In this document: one piece after another, positions 1-7,519 of the stretch
Numbering within the stretch: the stretch's first letter is position 1
Layout of the letters: every line of letters starts with the position of its first letter
IMG/VR virus record: IMGVR_UViG_3300050138_000100
Span: 1 to 50,647 of that record
From: a virus
Direction: 5' to 3' (one strand)
Length of the DNA: 50,647 bases
Notes under the pieces: model-generated
Database searches by the model: none
What the model was told of the DNA's origin: nothing
What the model saw: only the letters and a program-made list of their open reading frames with translations
Program-made: the position numbers and the translations under genes

Positions 1-85
1 GCACCAACCATATTACATAAATTACCAATAGTACAAAAAGCGGCCAAGTTGAGTGTACGCCAGATGGTTTAGGGTAATTGCTCAT
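1..85 (-). CDS. Small membrane protein, N-terminal part (gene spans the circular junction)
   Basis: The ATG at 85 opens a frame that reaches the window edge with no stop: MSNYPKPSGVHS, then a hydrophobic stretch (about residues 14-28) able to cross the membrane. Joining position 1 to 50647 makes the codon CAT and the frame continues to a TGA at 50535, giving a 65-residue product. Function unknown: one membrane segment followed by a soluble tail. It lies just after the gene ending at 88. Confidence 0.75.
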   Translation of the reverse strand, partial: MSNYPKPSGVHSTWPLFVLLVIYVIWLV

Positions 86-87
86 AT

Positions 88-246
88 CTATACTTTCCTA
101 AGCCTCAAACATTTATTATGAAAATACATTCTTCGATAATCTTCATCTTCGTTCCAAGTATATTCTTGATTAGTATTACAGGGCTTTCGACAATAAATAC
201 ATTTGGGTCTTGTGCGTGTTAAACTAACTAATTGAAATACACTCAT
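88..246 (-). CDS. Small cysteine-rich protein, 52 aa
   Basis: ATG at 246 directly follows the TAA of the upstream gene (247-249), a coupled arrangement. The product has CIYCRKPC and one later cysteine, suggesting a small metal-binding knuckle, and is rich in charged and aromatic residues. Its stop is TAG. No family recognised. Confidence 0.65.
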   Translation of the reverse strand: MSVFQLVSLTRTRPKCIYCRKPCNTNQEYTWNEDEDYRRMYFHNKCLRLRKV

Positions 247-462
247 TTATTTAGATACTCCTGCTCCACTTGGCGGATTCGCCGTGTCCGAGGTGGCTAA
301 AGGTTTCTTCAGCTCCACGTCGTTACGTTTATACTCAGCTTCTATGATTAGCTCAAGTCCACGTCTAAGTGTCTGTCCTTTAGAATGGGCGATAGCTTTC
401 ATCATAGAGTGATATGGGCGGTCTACCACTAGGTTAGCTTGTAGTTTCGGGTCGTAGGGCAT
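247..462 (-). CDS. Small protein with ribbon-helix-helix-like pattern, 71 aa
   Basis: Residues 10-45 (NLVVDRPYHSMMKAIA, then a helix starting TLRRGLELII) follow the beta-helix-helix spacing of CopG/Arc DNA-binding proteins, so a small regulator is possible. The C-terminus is Pro/Gly-rich (ANPPSGAG). The family assignment is an inference from pattern only. AAAGGT precedes the ATG. It sits in the AT-rich module. Confidence 0.65.
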   Translation of the reverse strand: MPYDPKLQANLVVDRPYHSMMKAIAHSKGQTLRRGLELIIEAEYKRNDVELKKPLATSDTANPPSGAGVSK

Positions 463-489
463 TATTTACCTTTCTTTGGGTAGTAATAA

Positions 490-669
490 TCATAACTTTC
501 CTTTCTTACTTTGGGTGGCTTTAGGAGTATGTAACGGGCAGTCTCCGCTATACCAGAAGTTTACTCCACCGTTGCCGTCTGGAAATCCGTTGCCATAGTG
601 ATTATCTATCACAGGACAGAGGCAGCCTTGGTCTTGGGCTTCTTTGCTGCCGGGATTTGGTTTAGTCAT
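490..669 (-). CDS. Conserved small phage protein with CxC/CPLH motifs, 59 aa
   Basis: Begins MTKPNPGSKEA and contains GCLCPVIDNHYGNG and GDCPLH, a layout I recognise from short uncharacterised proteins of many metagenomic tailed phages. The Cys and His residues could bind a metal. Its ATG overlaps the TGA of the upstream gene (ATGA at 666-669), behind a strong AAGGAGAAGGT site. Role unknown. Confidence 0.8.
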   Translation of the reverse strand: MTKPNPGSKEAQDQGCLCPVIDNHYGNGFPDGNGGVNFWYSGDCPLHTPKATQSKKGKL

Positions 670-1388
670 ACCTTCTCCTTCCTATGGTTAAGGGCTTTAC
701 TGGCGGATTGGTGAACGCCATTCTTAGCTTCTAAGTTGTTACTAACCAAGTCGCTAGCTGGGTCATCAGCTTGGTTCATTTTTTTTAACTCCGCTAGTTT
801 CTTTTCCAGCTTTTTGACTTCTCGGTTTTTTAGGTCTTTAGCATTCAACTCTCTATATTTCTTGAGGATATTATAAAACTCATCATATATAGGCTTGGCG
901 TTCTCTAACCTCCAGTACAGGGTTTTATTAGTTGTATCTGAATAGTCAGGCTTATAACTTTTTAACTCTGCAAAGAAATCTTGAAATAGTTGTTGCTGTC
1001 CATTGTAGTCGTCACCAAAGATATAAGCACCCGTAGAAAAGCTAACCTCAAACAACCATTCGTCTTTAGGCTGTCTGCCGTCATCGCTCCACGAAATATA
1101 TTTACCGCTTCCATTATCCTTATCCTGTTCAGCGTTCTTAAAATGGCTAAATATCGTGTAGTCACCTGCCTTAAAGTAATTGTAGGAATAGGGCCTATAG
1201 GCATGGTCAATTTCTAATCCATATTTTTCGTACCATTCAATTAGTAATAGATGGTCTTTAGCACTTCTTTTCATATCATCAATATCACTAAACCCGTATG
1301 TATCCCTAAAATCAGGATAATTTTCACAGGCATCTAGAATATGTGTGTATGCCTTTTTCCATAACTTTACGTTAGTATCGTAACTCAT
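666..1388 (-). CDS. Hypothetical protein, 240 aa
   Basis: Starts at ATG 1388 behind GGGAG and overlaps both neighbours by four bases. The N-terminal 150 residues are rich in Tyr, Trp and Asp and look globular; residues 165-205 form a lysine/glutamate coiled coil (NREVKKLEKKLAELKK). I recognise no family. It belongs to the AT-rich accessory module. Confidence 0.8.
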   Translation of the reverse strand: MSYDTNVKLWKKAYTHILDACENYPDFRDTYGFSDIDDMKRSAKDHLLLIEWYEKYGLEIDHAYRPYSYNYFKAGDYTIFSHFKNAEQDKDNGSGKYISWSDDGRQPKDEWLFEVSFSTGAYIFGDDYNGQQQLFQDFFAELKSYKPDYSDTTNKTLYWRLENAKPIYDEFYNILKKYRELNAKDLKNREVKKLEKKLAELKKMNQADDPASDLVSNNLEAKNGVHQSASKALNHRKEKV

Positions 1389-1762
1389 TTTAAACTCCCT
1401 ATTACTTCTTTTAATTGCTCTTGAAAGGCTGGGGCGCTGCTATCTACCACAACACCTACTCTGCCCCACTGATATACCATCTTAAACAGCTCAGACACCA
1501 AGATAGGGTCAGCGACTTGGTTGCCACCTACTGAGGCAGTATCACTTGGCTTGTCTAATCCGCCCAGTTTAGCTTCTATGATTTTATTAGTAGTGTAGAC
1601 GCTTATGGCTGCTTTGGCTTTTGTAATTGCTTCATCTGCGCCTGGTAAATCCTCATCACTTCCGTATGTAACACCTTTATAGAGGAAGCGCCTCCTTGTG
1701 CCAAAAAGTATGGATAGCAATATCTTCTCTAGCTCATCTTCTGGCGGATTAGAAACGCTCAT
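1385..1762 (-). CDS. Hypothetical protein, 125 aa
   Basis: Start ATG 1762 follows a GGGGGG Shine-Dalgarno inside the repeated junction AGCCAGTCTAGGGG. The product is acidic at the N-terminus (SNPPEDELEKILLSI) and helical, without recognisable motifs. Stop and start codons overlap with both neighbours, so it is part of the same operon. Confidence 0.75.
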   Translation of the reverse strand: MSVSNPPEDELEKILLSILFGTRRRFLYKGVTYGSDEDLPGADEAITKAKAAISVYTTNKIIEAKLGGLDKPSDTASVGGNQVADPILVSELFKMVYQWGRVGVVVDSSAPAFQEQLKEVIGSLK

Positions 1763-1925
1763 CTTGCCCCCCTAGACTGGCTACTTCCCGGCTAAAAACA
1801 GCTATGGCTTCATACGGATTGAGAGGCACGACATTGACTAACTGCCATATAGGTTCAGCTTCTTTTATCGCCTGTTCCAAGCCAGTTGTAGCAGTACTAA
1901 ACTTGATATGCTTGTATTCAGTCAT
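1749..1925 (-). CDS. Hypothetical small protein, 58 aa
   Basis: Reads MTEYKHIKFS and ends in EVASLGGQDERF. The ASLGG segment is encoded by the junction repeat that also supplies the RBS of the next gene, so the two reading frames overlap by 14 bases. CTAGGAG lies before the ATG. Function unknown. Confidence 0.65.
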   Translation of the reverse strand: MTEYKHIKFSTATTGLEQAIKEAEPIWQLVNVVPLNPYEAIAVFSREVASLGGQDERF

Positions 1926-1966
1926 GCTGGTCTCCTAGATACGCCTGGTGGTTTGGGGTTATTCAT
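1922..1966 (-). CDS. Possible 14-residue mini-gene
   Basis: ATG at 1966 follows a clean AAGGAG, encodes MNNPKPPGVSRRPA and stops in an ATGA overlap with the next start. Its first residues resemble the start of the junction-spanning membrane protein (NYPKPSGV). It may be a translated leader that couples ribosomes into the next gene, or a remnant. Confidence 0.4.
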   Translation of the reverse strand: MNNPKPPGVSRRPA

Positions 1967-2054
1967 CTTTACTCCTTAAACCAGCCTTAATAAACTTTCC
2001 CCTGTATGGTGGAGGTTTTTTGCCCCATCCGCTATAAATAACTCCCCACGGCAT
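1959..2054 (-). CDS. Hypothetical small basic protein, 31 aa
   Basis: Opens at an ATG sharing its A with the upstream TAA (TAATG, 2052-2056). It encodes MPWGVIYSGWGKKPPPY followed by a basic tail. No family recognised. Coupling and lack of gaps on both sides are the support for it being real. Confidence 0.5.
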   Translation of the reverse strand: MPWGVIYSGWGKKPPPYRGKFIKAGLRSKDE

Positions 2055-2200
2055 TATTGTTTACCCCCTAGACTGGCTCTTATAATTCCGTTTTTATGGA
2101 TAGGACAAGTTTTCCATGAGTTTGCAGCAGAGCTGCAAGTACAAACAATAACTTGCCCTTTGGTATTTTCAGTAGCATTAAATATAACGTGTTTAATCAT
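2054..2200 (-). CDS. Small putative zinc-binding protein, 48 aa
   Basis: The start is ATG 2200, which overlaps the TGA of the upstream gene and follows AAAGGAGAAGAA; an in-frame ATG further upstream would place the RBS inside the protein. Residues CTC and CPIH could bind zinc, as in the 490-669 product. The C-terminus RASLGGKQ is encoded by the repeated junction element. Confidence 0.65.
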   Translation of the reverse strand: MIKHVIFNATENTKGQVIVCTCSSAANSWKTCPIHKNGIIRASLGGKQ

Positions 2201-2532
2201 TTCTTCTCCTTTAGACTGGCTTGTAGTTCGGCTAAACACCTTTTAATATATCTTTTGTTGTCTCGTATAGCAGCCGCTATTAATCCTGTGCTGTCATTTA
2301 TTGAAGCCCAAGCAGTATTTTGGAGCTCCATCATTTCGACCTTAGCCCTCACCCGTTCCTGTTGTAGGAGTGTTTCAAGGTCGCTAATTTTAGCCAGTGA
2401 TATAAACTTTTCACCTTTTAATCTAATGCCGTGGTCAACAAATAGGACTGGGGTATCAATGGGGGCATGAACTGGCGACATCACAAAATGCTCTAATTTA
2501 TATTCCTTACGAGGTTCTATTTTATCTGTCAT
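2197..2532 (-). CDS. Hypothetical protein with coiled coil, 111 aa
   Basis: The N-terminal 45 residues look beta-rich (MSPVHAPIDTPVLF); residues 50-75 form a coiled coil (LETLLQQERVRAKVEMME). Ends LQASLKEKK, again encoded by the junction repeat. RBS AAGGAG before ATG 2532. No family recognised. Confidence 0.75.
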   Translation of the reverse strand: MTDKIEPRKEYKLEHFVMSPVHAPIDTPVLFVDHGIRLKGEKFISLAKISDLETLLQQERVRAKVEMMELQNTAWASINDSTGLIAAAIRDNKRYIKRCLAELQASLKEKK

Positions 2533-2897
2533 TTCTGTAGCTCCTTTAGACGGTTTCTAATTCTTGGTACTGAAATATGACGAGTATTTTTCCAGTCGTA
2601 GCCTTTGAGATACTCACCAAACCAATAGTCAATTTCATCAATCCGAACCCCAACCTCAAAAGCCTCTAACCGCTGCCGTACTTCTGACTTAGATAACGGG
2701 TGGTAGAGTTTGTTTATTTGGGCTTTGGCTTCGGCTTCAGATTTCTCAAAAGCAGCAAGCAATTCATCATCAGAATATTTAACTTCATCAGCTTTAATAA
2801 GACTGTTTCTAGCATGATATTTAGAAAATATCTCATCCAACGAATCTATAGGGTGGACTTTAGTTAGGTCTCGGATTAATTGGTCTAGGTTAGTCAT
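2529..2897 (-). CDS. Hypothetical acidic helical protein, 122 aa
   Basis: Mostly helical and acidic (DELLAAFEKSEAEAKAQI), with a C-terminal basic segment. The start overlaps nothing but lies four bases after the upstream stop; the only RBS candidate is a weak GGGT. ATGA overlap with the following gene. Function unknown. Confidence 0.75.
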   Translation of the reverse strand: MTNLDQLIRDLTKVHPIDSLDEIFSKYHARNSLIKADEVKYSDDELLAAFEKSEAEAKAQINKLYHPLSKSEVRQRLEAFEVGVRIDEIDYWFGEYLKGYDWKNTRHISVPRIRNRLKELQK

Positions 2898-2900
2898 GGT

Positions 2901-3173
2901 TTACCCGACTACCGCTATTGGTTTCATGTAGTCACTATAATCGGACATAATTGCGACTGCTTCTTCTACAGCCCCGCCAAATTCAATCTGATGAGGTAGG
3001 TCAAAAACGTGGTAGAACTTTCCTTCGTTAACACCATCTTTGATGTTCTGTTGTCTTTCAAAACCTGCTTCATGCAATAACTTCATCATTTCTTCAATCT
3101 TTTCTTTAGCTTCTGGCTTCTCTGGGTCTTCGCTATGTCGAGGCTGTACTAGATTTCCAAACTTTACAATCAT
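2901..3173 (-). CDS. Hypothetical protein, 90 aa
   Basis: Starts ATG 3173 behind AAAGGAAAT. Contains a helical middle (EKIEEMMKLLHEAGF) and a beta-like C-terminus. No motif of known function. It lies between two other unknown genes in the AT-rich module with almost no spacing. Confidence 0.75.
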   Translation of the reverse strand: MIVKFGNLVQPRHSEDPEKPEAKEKIEEMMKLLHEAGFERQQNIKDGVNEGKFYHVFDLPHQIEFGGAVEEAVAIMSDYSDYMKPIAVVG

Positions 3174-3174
3174 A

Positions 3175-3852
3175 TCAATTTCCTTTCAGCTCCGCTTCCA
3201 CCTTAAAAATCTTCTCTAGCAAATCAGAGTTCCGGTTGAGGGCTTTAGTGTTTTCCTGCAAGTCCGTGGCAGAAGATAAAAAATCAGGAGAGGAAAGAGA
3301 TTGAGGCCCCACCGCACGACGCGAAACATCGTCAATCACGACGACGGAGCGGCCGACAAACGCCCCGCCGTCACCGTCGACGAGGGCGCGCGGAAAGGTC
3401 CCGTCGCTAGGCTCCAAGTCATAGAAACGGGTATAGGTACTGCTCCAATTTAGAGTCTCACCCAATTCCCGTAACACAAACCAATAAACAATGCTTTCCA
3501 ATAATGTAGGGATTTTGGTGTCAAATTTTTGCTTATGGTACTGGGCATAGGTCATTGCCGGTATGTTGGCTTCATGCGGAATATAGATAGACCGGTAAGC
3601 CTTGCCAGTCGGTACGCCGCATAGCTCAGTAGCCTGATATTTATTGATGAAATCTTTATTGAAATATGTGGATATTGGTTGGTATTTGCCAAAAGCGACA
3701 GCCAGTTTTTCCAGCTTATCGACAGTGAAGACCTCATCCGGCACGATAACCAGTGAAGCGCCGGGTACTGCTTGGAAGCCCTCGGTAATATTGGCAGGCT
3801 TGACACCTAGAATCTTACAAATTTGTTTATAGGTTTTGATTGACGGGTTCAT
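3175..3852 (-). CDS. Hypothetical protein with a GC-rich insert, 225 aa
   Basis: Start ATG 3852 follows AAGGAGAGAAGGT. The first 150 residues are AT-rich in codon use; residues about 145-185 (SDGTFPRALVDGDGG and on) are encoded by a sharply GC-rich patch (about 3305-3415), unlike everything around it. The C-terminal 45 residues return to AT-rich coding. No fold recognised. The patch could be an inserted domain. Confidence 0.75.
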   Translation of the reverse strand: MNPSIKTYKQICKILGVKPANITEGFQAVPGASLVIVPDEVFTVDKLEKLAVAFGKYQPISTYFNKDFINKYQATELCGVPTGKAYRSIYIPHEANIPAMTYAQYHKQKFDTKIPTLLESIVYWFVLRELGETLNWSSTYTRFYDLEPSDGTFPRALVDGDGGAFVGRSVVVIDDVSRRAVGPQSLSSPDFLSSATDLQENTKALNRNSDLLEKIFKVEAELKGN

Positions 3853-3888
3853 ACCTTCTCTCCTTCCTATGGTGATTTATAGCGTTCA

Positions 3889-4080
3889 TTAGTAAGTTAA
3901 TACCAATCCTAGAAATATCACTATTCGGGCGACGACTAGCTGCAAATCAGCGTCCTTACTGCCGATATGGGCGGTCAATATACCAACCTCGTGCTTTGCC
4001 GAGTTCAGCCCTCGCCAAATCGCCATAAACAGCTCCTGGTGAGCCCACAGCGTACCGTCCATGTCAATCGCTACCTTCAT
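3889..4080 (-). CDS. HAD-like hydrolase fragment, 63 aa
   Basis: Begins VAIDMDGTLW, the DxDGT nucleophile motif of haloacid-dehalogenase-type phosphatases, and continues to GILTAHIGS, the expected motif II region. HAD phosphatases normally exceed 130 residues; this frame stops at TAA 3889, so lysine and acidic motifs III-IV are missing. It overlaps the upstream gene by four bases. Either a decayed gene or a minimal domain with another role. Confidence 0.6.
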   Translation of the reverse strand: MKVAIDMDGTLWAHQELFMAIWRGLNSAKHEVGILTAHIGSKDADLQLVVARIVIFLGLVLTY

Positions 4081-4562
4081 AGCAAACTCGCTTGCAAACT
4101 AGGCTTGCGCACTGGTCGGAAGCCAATCATGTTACCGGCGTCGTCGAAATACTCGAACGTCGTCACTATGGCGTCGCTGCCGCGATAGACTTCGCGCACG
4201 TCGATCGTCTGGCTACTGTGATCGACAATATGATTATTCCTAACTAACACGAACTTCGGTAGCTCGAGCTTTCCTCGCAAAAAAGCCCAGCCGTTACGTG
4301 TTATCAGCCAACGTCCGCGGACCCGGTTGCCGAAATGGTCGCGCCCTGGCGTTACCAGGCCGTGATACCTTAGCTTCTGGAAATTATTAAACACCTTGAA
4401 CTCGCTCTCGTCGGCGATATCGCGGACCATAAAATCGTTCTTCTTGGTCTGCATAACGTGCGACGCGGCTCGCTTGAGCATGGTCAGCTTCATTTTACCC
4501 AAGTGTTCCCTGTGCGCTTCCATGATCGTCTGACCGCAGCTGTGGCAAACGTCCTTAGCCAT
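4077..4562 (-). CDS. Zinc-finger/winged-helix-like protein, 161 aa
   Basis: N-terminal CHSCGQTI is one zinc knuckle. Residues 25-100 read like a winged helix (a helix beginning MLKRAASHVM, then FNNFQKLRYHGLV and GRWLITRNGWAFL), suggesting a nucleic-acid-binding protein. The C-terminus is beta-rich. The assignment is by pattern and is tentative. RBS AAGAAGG precedes ATG 4562. Confidence 0.75.
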   Translation of the reverse strand: MAKDVCHSCGQTIMEAHREHLGKMKLTMLKRAASHVMQTKKNDFMVRDIADESEFKVFNNFQKLRYHGLVTPGRDHFGNRVRGRWLITRNGWAFLRGKLELPKFVLVRNNHIVDHSSQTIDVREVYRGSDAIVTTFEYFDDAGNMIGFRPVRKPSLQASLL

Positions 4563-4734
4563 TTTTGACCTTCTTTCTCGGCGGCTGATTTTCGGCTCTC
4601 AACCTCGCTAATGTTTCGCTCCGTAAGTCGAACGCGTCAGTCCAGCTCTTGACGGCAGCGCGCGACGCATTGATCATCAACTCGGCTTGCTCGGCTTCCT
4701 TTAGGGCTAGATCAATTTTTTCCTGAGCCGTCAT
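4555..4734 (-). CDS. Small helical protein, 59 aa
   Basis: MTAQEKIDLALKEAEQAE opens a single long charged helix ending in a basic tail (PPRKKVKNG). The frame overlaps the next gene by eight bases (ATGGCTAA) and begins inside the upstream gene's 3' end. Function unknown; size and coupling support it. Confidence 0.6.
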   Translation of the reverse strand: MTAQEKIDLALKEAEQAELMINASRAAVKSWTDAFDLRSETLARLRAENQPPRKKVKNG

Positions 4735-4870
4735 TTCTACCCTCTCTTATCGCGTCATAAAACACGTGTATAAGTGCAACTACTACAGCGATTAGCAGAG
4801 CTATCAAGATAACCAGCACGATCGCCGCTAAGCAAACCACTATGGCGTACGATATGTCGTGCAAAATCAT
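4712..4870 (-). CDS. Single-span membrane protein, 52 aa
   Basis: Start taken at ATG 4870, in an ATGA overlap with the upstream stop. Residues 8-37 are strongly hydrophobic (VVCLAAIVLVILIALLIAVV), one or two membrane passes, followed by a charged tail REGRNDGSGKN. Could be inner-membrane located; role unknown. Confidence 0.65.
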   Translation of the reverse strand: MILHDISYAIVVCLAAIVLVILIALLIAVVVALIHVFYDAIREGRNDGSGKN

Positions 4871-5094
4871 TTTTTGGCCTCTGCTTCTTGCTGCTCGAGC
4901 CATTTACCAATAATCAGCATGGCGTTTTCGGTTGTTTGCTTCATAACGACCACCTTGTTTTCGTGGCGGCTCGGGGCCAGCTTCTTCGGATTAACCGGCA
5001 TACCTTCGAAATTGCTCAGACCGGCCATAATCTCAACGGCTAAGGCGTTGCGCAGCCGTAATAATTCTTTGCCTTTAAGTTTTGGGAGTTTCAT
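4867..5094 (-). CDS. Hypothetical protein, 75 aa
   Basis: Starts ATG 5094 behind AGGAGcgccgacg. Basic N-terminus (MKLPKLKGKELLRL) and acidic C-terminal helix. No motif recognised. Part of the operon headed by the promoter at 5501-5529. Confidence 0.7.
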   Translation of the reverse strand: MKLPKLKGKELLRLRNALAVEIMAGLSNFEGMPVNPKKLAPSRHENKVVVMKQTTENAMLIIGKWLEQQEAEAKK

Positions 5095-5473
5095 CGTCGG
5101 CGCTCCTAAATTGATCTTCTTCTACTATATCAAGTGCCAGCTGCTTTTCATCATCACTCAGTGGTCGTTCAGTGAAAATCTCGCCGGTATCGAGCCGCAA
5201 TTCTTCGCGTATACCCTTCTCAAAATCGAAGCGGACCTCTACGGTAACTTCCCGGTACTCTTTGCCGGTGGACACTGTGCTGCTCAGCTCATTTCGCTTT
5301 GCTTCGTGCAGCTTTATCTCACTGGTTAGCTGAGCGTCCAGTGACTTTTTGGCGTCTTTAGCGCGCTCCACCCTTGTCACGGCGCCGGCCAGTTGCTGCG
5401 ATCTGTCGGCCAACTCCTCATTGGTTAGACTGCAAGGTAGGTTTTGAACTTCACGTTCGCGTTTTACTTTCAT
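5075..5473 (-). CDS. Conserved phage coiled-coil protein, 132 aa
   Basis: Residues 20-70 form a coiled coil; the C-terminal half contains EYREVTVEVRFD and RLDTGEIFTERPL, a pattern I recognise from uncharacterised early proteins of many tailed phages. Expressed behind GGAGACAGCG and a good promoter just upstream, and first in its operon. Function unknown. Confidence 0.8.
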   Translation of the reverse strand: MKVKREREVQNLPCSLTNEELADRSQQLAGAVTRVERAKDAKKSLDAQLTSEIKLHEAKRNELSSTVSTGKEYREVTVEVRFDFEKGIREELRLDTGEIFTERPLSDDEKQLALDIVEEDQFRSADDETPKT

Positions 5474-5500
5474 TGCGCTGTCTCCTTTGACTTCAATCTA

Positions 5501-5529
5501 ATTGTATCAAAAAAATAAGCATAAGTCAA
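5501..5529 (-). promoter_or_regulatory. Sigma70-like promoter
   Basis: Minus strand: TTGACT, 17 bases, TACAAT, followed by a leader ending in GGAGACAGCGC-ATG of the gene starting at 5473. Confidence 0.75.
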
Positions 5530-5783
5530 TCATTTATACCTCTGTTGAGGCGCTTCATTGCCTGCAAGTCTTTCGACGCCGCCGTGACGTCTCGAATCTC
5601 TTTGCTGGACATCTTAACGGTGACGCTATCCTCGCCGATCGCCATGCTCTGGTTTATGAAGCCCTGGACAACGTTTTCGAGCAGCGTAATGCGCTTGCCT
5701 TCGTCCTTGAGCACTTCGTTGACGTCTTTGGCGTTCGGCGTCAGCACGACGGCCTTGATTTTGACCGACTTCTTGCTAGCCAT
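5526..5783 (-). CDS. Hypothetical protein, 85 aa
   Basis: Starts MASKKSVKIKAVVL; the C-terminal half is helical with several Met/Gln residues. It ends just before the promoter at 5501-5529 and begins inside the 3' end of the upstream frame. No family recognised. Confidence 0.7.
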   Translation of the reverse strand: MASKKSVKIKAVVLTPNAKDVNEVLKDEGKRITLLENVVQGFINQSMAIGEDSVTVKMSSKEIRDVTAASKDLQAMKRLNRGIND

Positions 5784-5925
5784 GCCGCTTGCCGGTCTTC
5801 GCCTTTTTCTGATACATCTGCTTGCGCAGTCGGGTGAACACGTACTTGTTAAAATCGTCGCCGGTCAAGCCCTTTTCGCGGGCCTCGGCTTCCAGCTCGT
5901 CTCGGGTTTTACGCTTTGCCTTCAA
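5776..5925 (-). CDS. Small basic protein with TTG start, 49 aa
   Basis: TTG at 5925 lies seven bases after GGAG and opens a basic, helical product (KAKRKTRDELEAEAREKG, later RLRKQMYQKK). It overlaps the genes on both sides by 17 and 8 bases and ends in TAG. Nucleic-acid binding is possible but unproven. Confidence 0.6.
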   Translation of the reverse strand: MKAKRKTRDELEAEAREKGLTGDDFNKYVFTRLRKQMYQKKAKTGKRHG

Positions 5926-6322
5926 AATCTATCTCCTCTCGACGGTCCTTATAGCAGAACAGGTGCACGTGGTACAGGCCCATTATACTCCGGCGGCGCT
6001 GCATATTGTCGATCATGCCGTCGTAATTTTGCTCGCCGTACGTCTCCAAAATACGCATTAAATCGAAATACTCGACCGGCAGCATTGCGCCGCGCGTGGC
6101 AAAATCCCGTTTCGGTATCAGCAGATCGTGCTTGCTAAAAACGGCGTCGTACGGATAGCGGTTTCTAATCAAAAGCCACTGCTTAAACTCCTCGACTACC
6201 ATCTCTTTGCGTACGTCGGTCAGCTTATCGTCTTTGGCGGCCTTCTGGTAGGCGCGTTCGGCGGCGGCGCTGCGCAGGCTCATCGGTAGGCGTTCAGCCT
6301 TTGATTTTTTTCGGCTTGTCAT
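5909..6322 (-). CDS. Hypothetical protein, 137 aa
   Basis: Basic N-terminus then a helical region (EMVVEEFKQWLLIRNRYPY) and a C-terminal stretch GLYHVHLFCYKDRREEID. Overlaps the end of the ParB-like gene by 29 bases, so it is translated from the same message and may take part in the same DNA-linked function. GGGGGAG lies very close to ATG 6322; ATG 6283 is an alternative. Confidence 0.7.
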   Translation of the reverse strand: MTSRKKSKAERLPMSLRSAAAERAYQKAAKDDKLTDVRKEMVVEEFKQWLLIRNRYPYDAVFSKHDLLIPKRDFATRGAMLPVEYFDLMRILETYGEQNYDGMIDNMQRRRSIMGLYHVHLFCYKDRREEIDFEGKA

Positions 6323-7055
6323 GCTCCCCCTTCTCGCGCTGTTCGTAGTAAACGTCCACGATATCCATCATCAGGCTCATTACGCCGGCAATATTTCGTA
6401 TATCTTCGTAACGGCTAATCTTGTGCACGGTCGCGACAAAATGCTTGAAGTCGTCGACGTCGGCCACGTACTTTTTAGCTTCCGGCACGAGCCGGTCGAT
6501 CAGCTGCTCGAAGCGCTCACTGCCGGACTTCATAAACATAATGTAGATCGGCTCAAACTCGAACTCCACGTCTAGGTCGTCGACGTTTATGCTCGGAATA
6601 TCCATCGCCACGTCCAGCTCCGTCAGGCCCGACGCCATGCGCTGATTCACGTCTTCAATACTCTCGTACAGCTTCTTGAGCAGCTCCGGGTTACTAAAGC
6701 CACTTAACGCGTTGTGCGCCAGTTGCTTCGCTGTAATTTCGTCATCACTTAGCTCGCGCTCGATGACAATTACGAATATCTCCATAATGCCAGCTACCCT
6801 AGCGCTGCGGGCCCGATGATGACCCGATATAATCAGGAACTCTGGCGGCTTCCTTGATGTTAACAAGACCAGCGGCAAGCTTTCAAGTGCACCCTCGGCC
6901 TTCATGTTCTGCGCCAGCTGATTAAACTTGTCCTCAGACATCACCTGAGCGTTGACGTCGGCTTCGCGCAGAGAATCAAGATGTACGCGCCAGATAGCCA
7001 TACCTGGAGTTAGTTCCAATAAACGCTCTGGTTCAGGTATGTCCGTTTTACTCAT
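6294..7055 (-). CDS. ParB-like nuclease-domain protein, 253 aa
   Basis: Residues 25-125 match the ParB/sulfiredoxin fold: a beta region then LPLVLLTSRKPPEFLIISGH and GHHRARSARVAGI, the GxHRxxA signature. Phage proteins with this domain often bind or nick DNA or take part in DNA modification; which applies here is unknown. The C-terminal 120 residues are acidic and helical. It overlaps the HNH gene upstream by four bases, forming a cluster with it and the methyltransferase-like gene. Confidence 0.85.
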   Translation of the reverse strand: MSKTDIPEPERLLELTPGMAIWRVHLDSLREADVNAQVMSEDKFNQLAQNMKAEGALESLPLVLLTSRKPPEFLIISGHHRARSARVAGIMEIFVIVIERELSDDEITAKQLAHNALSGFSNPELLKKLYESIEDVNQRMASGLTELDVAMDIPSINVDDLDVEFEFEPIYIMFMKSGSERFEQLIDRLVPEAKKYVADVDDFKHFVATVHKISRYEDIRNIAGVMSLMMDIVDVYYEQREKGEHDKPKKIKG

Positions 7056-7519
7056 GTCGCTAATGCCTTATTTAACTGATACCATGTGCGCATAGCCTCA
7101 CCCCTGCACTCACGACAGTTGCGTCTACCGTTAGGCGTGACATAAGTATTTTTTTTATCGTAGACGTGACCTTGCGGACAGTGAGTTTTTGAACGATGTT
7201 GAGCGCCTGTTTTTTGGCCGGTCTTGCCACGCTTATTATTTTCCCTATGCGTGACTGGCTCCAAATGAGCAGGGTTTACACAGCGTCGGTGCTGGCAGGT
7301 TTTGCCACCTAAACAACTCTTGTCAGCATTGTGGCAGGTATGGTCGAGCTCCAGGCCGGCCGCGATCGGGCCGACGATTAGCTCGTAGGAAATACGGTGG
7401 GCTTGCAAAGTTCTGCCTTCAAACCAAAATCTACCATATCCACGACTTAGCTTAGCTGTCCATAGCCAACAGCTATCTGTTTTTTTGACCTTAGTCCAGA
7501 ATCGTTTATTTATTAACAT
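7052..7519 (-). CDS. HNH endonuclease, 155 aa
   Basis: Classic phage HNH layout: FWTKVKKTDSCWLWTA, GYGRFWFEG, AHRISYE, LELDHTCHN, CVNPAHLEPVTHRENN. The central D-H and later N-H residues form the beta-beta-alpha metal site. The C-terminus adds a zinc motif (HCPQGHVYD and NCRECRG). Such enzymes are often selfish homing nucleases; here it sits between two overlapping DNA-related genes and could also be functional in that cluster. Confidence 0.92.
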   Translation of the reverse strand: MLINKRFWTKVKKTDSCWLWTAKLSRGYGRFWFEGRTLQAHRISYELIVGPIAAGLELDHTCHNADKSCLGGKTCQHRRCVNPAHLEPVTHRENNKRGKTGQKTGAQHRSKTHCPQGHVYDKKNTYVTPNGRRNCRECRGEAMRTWYQLNKALAT

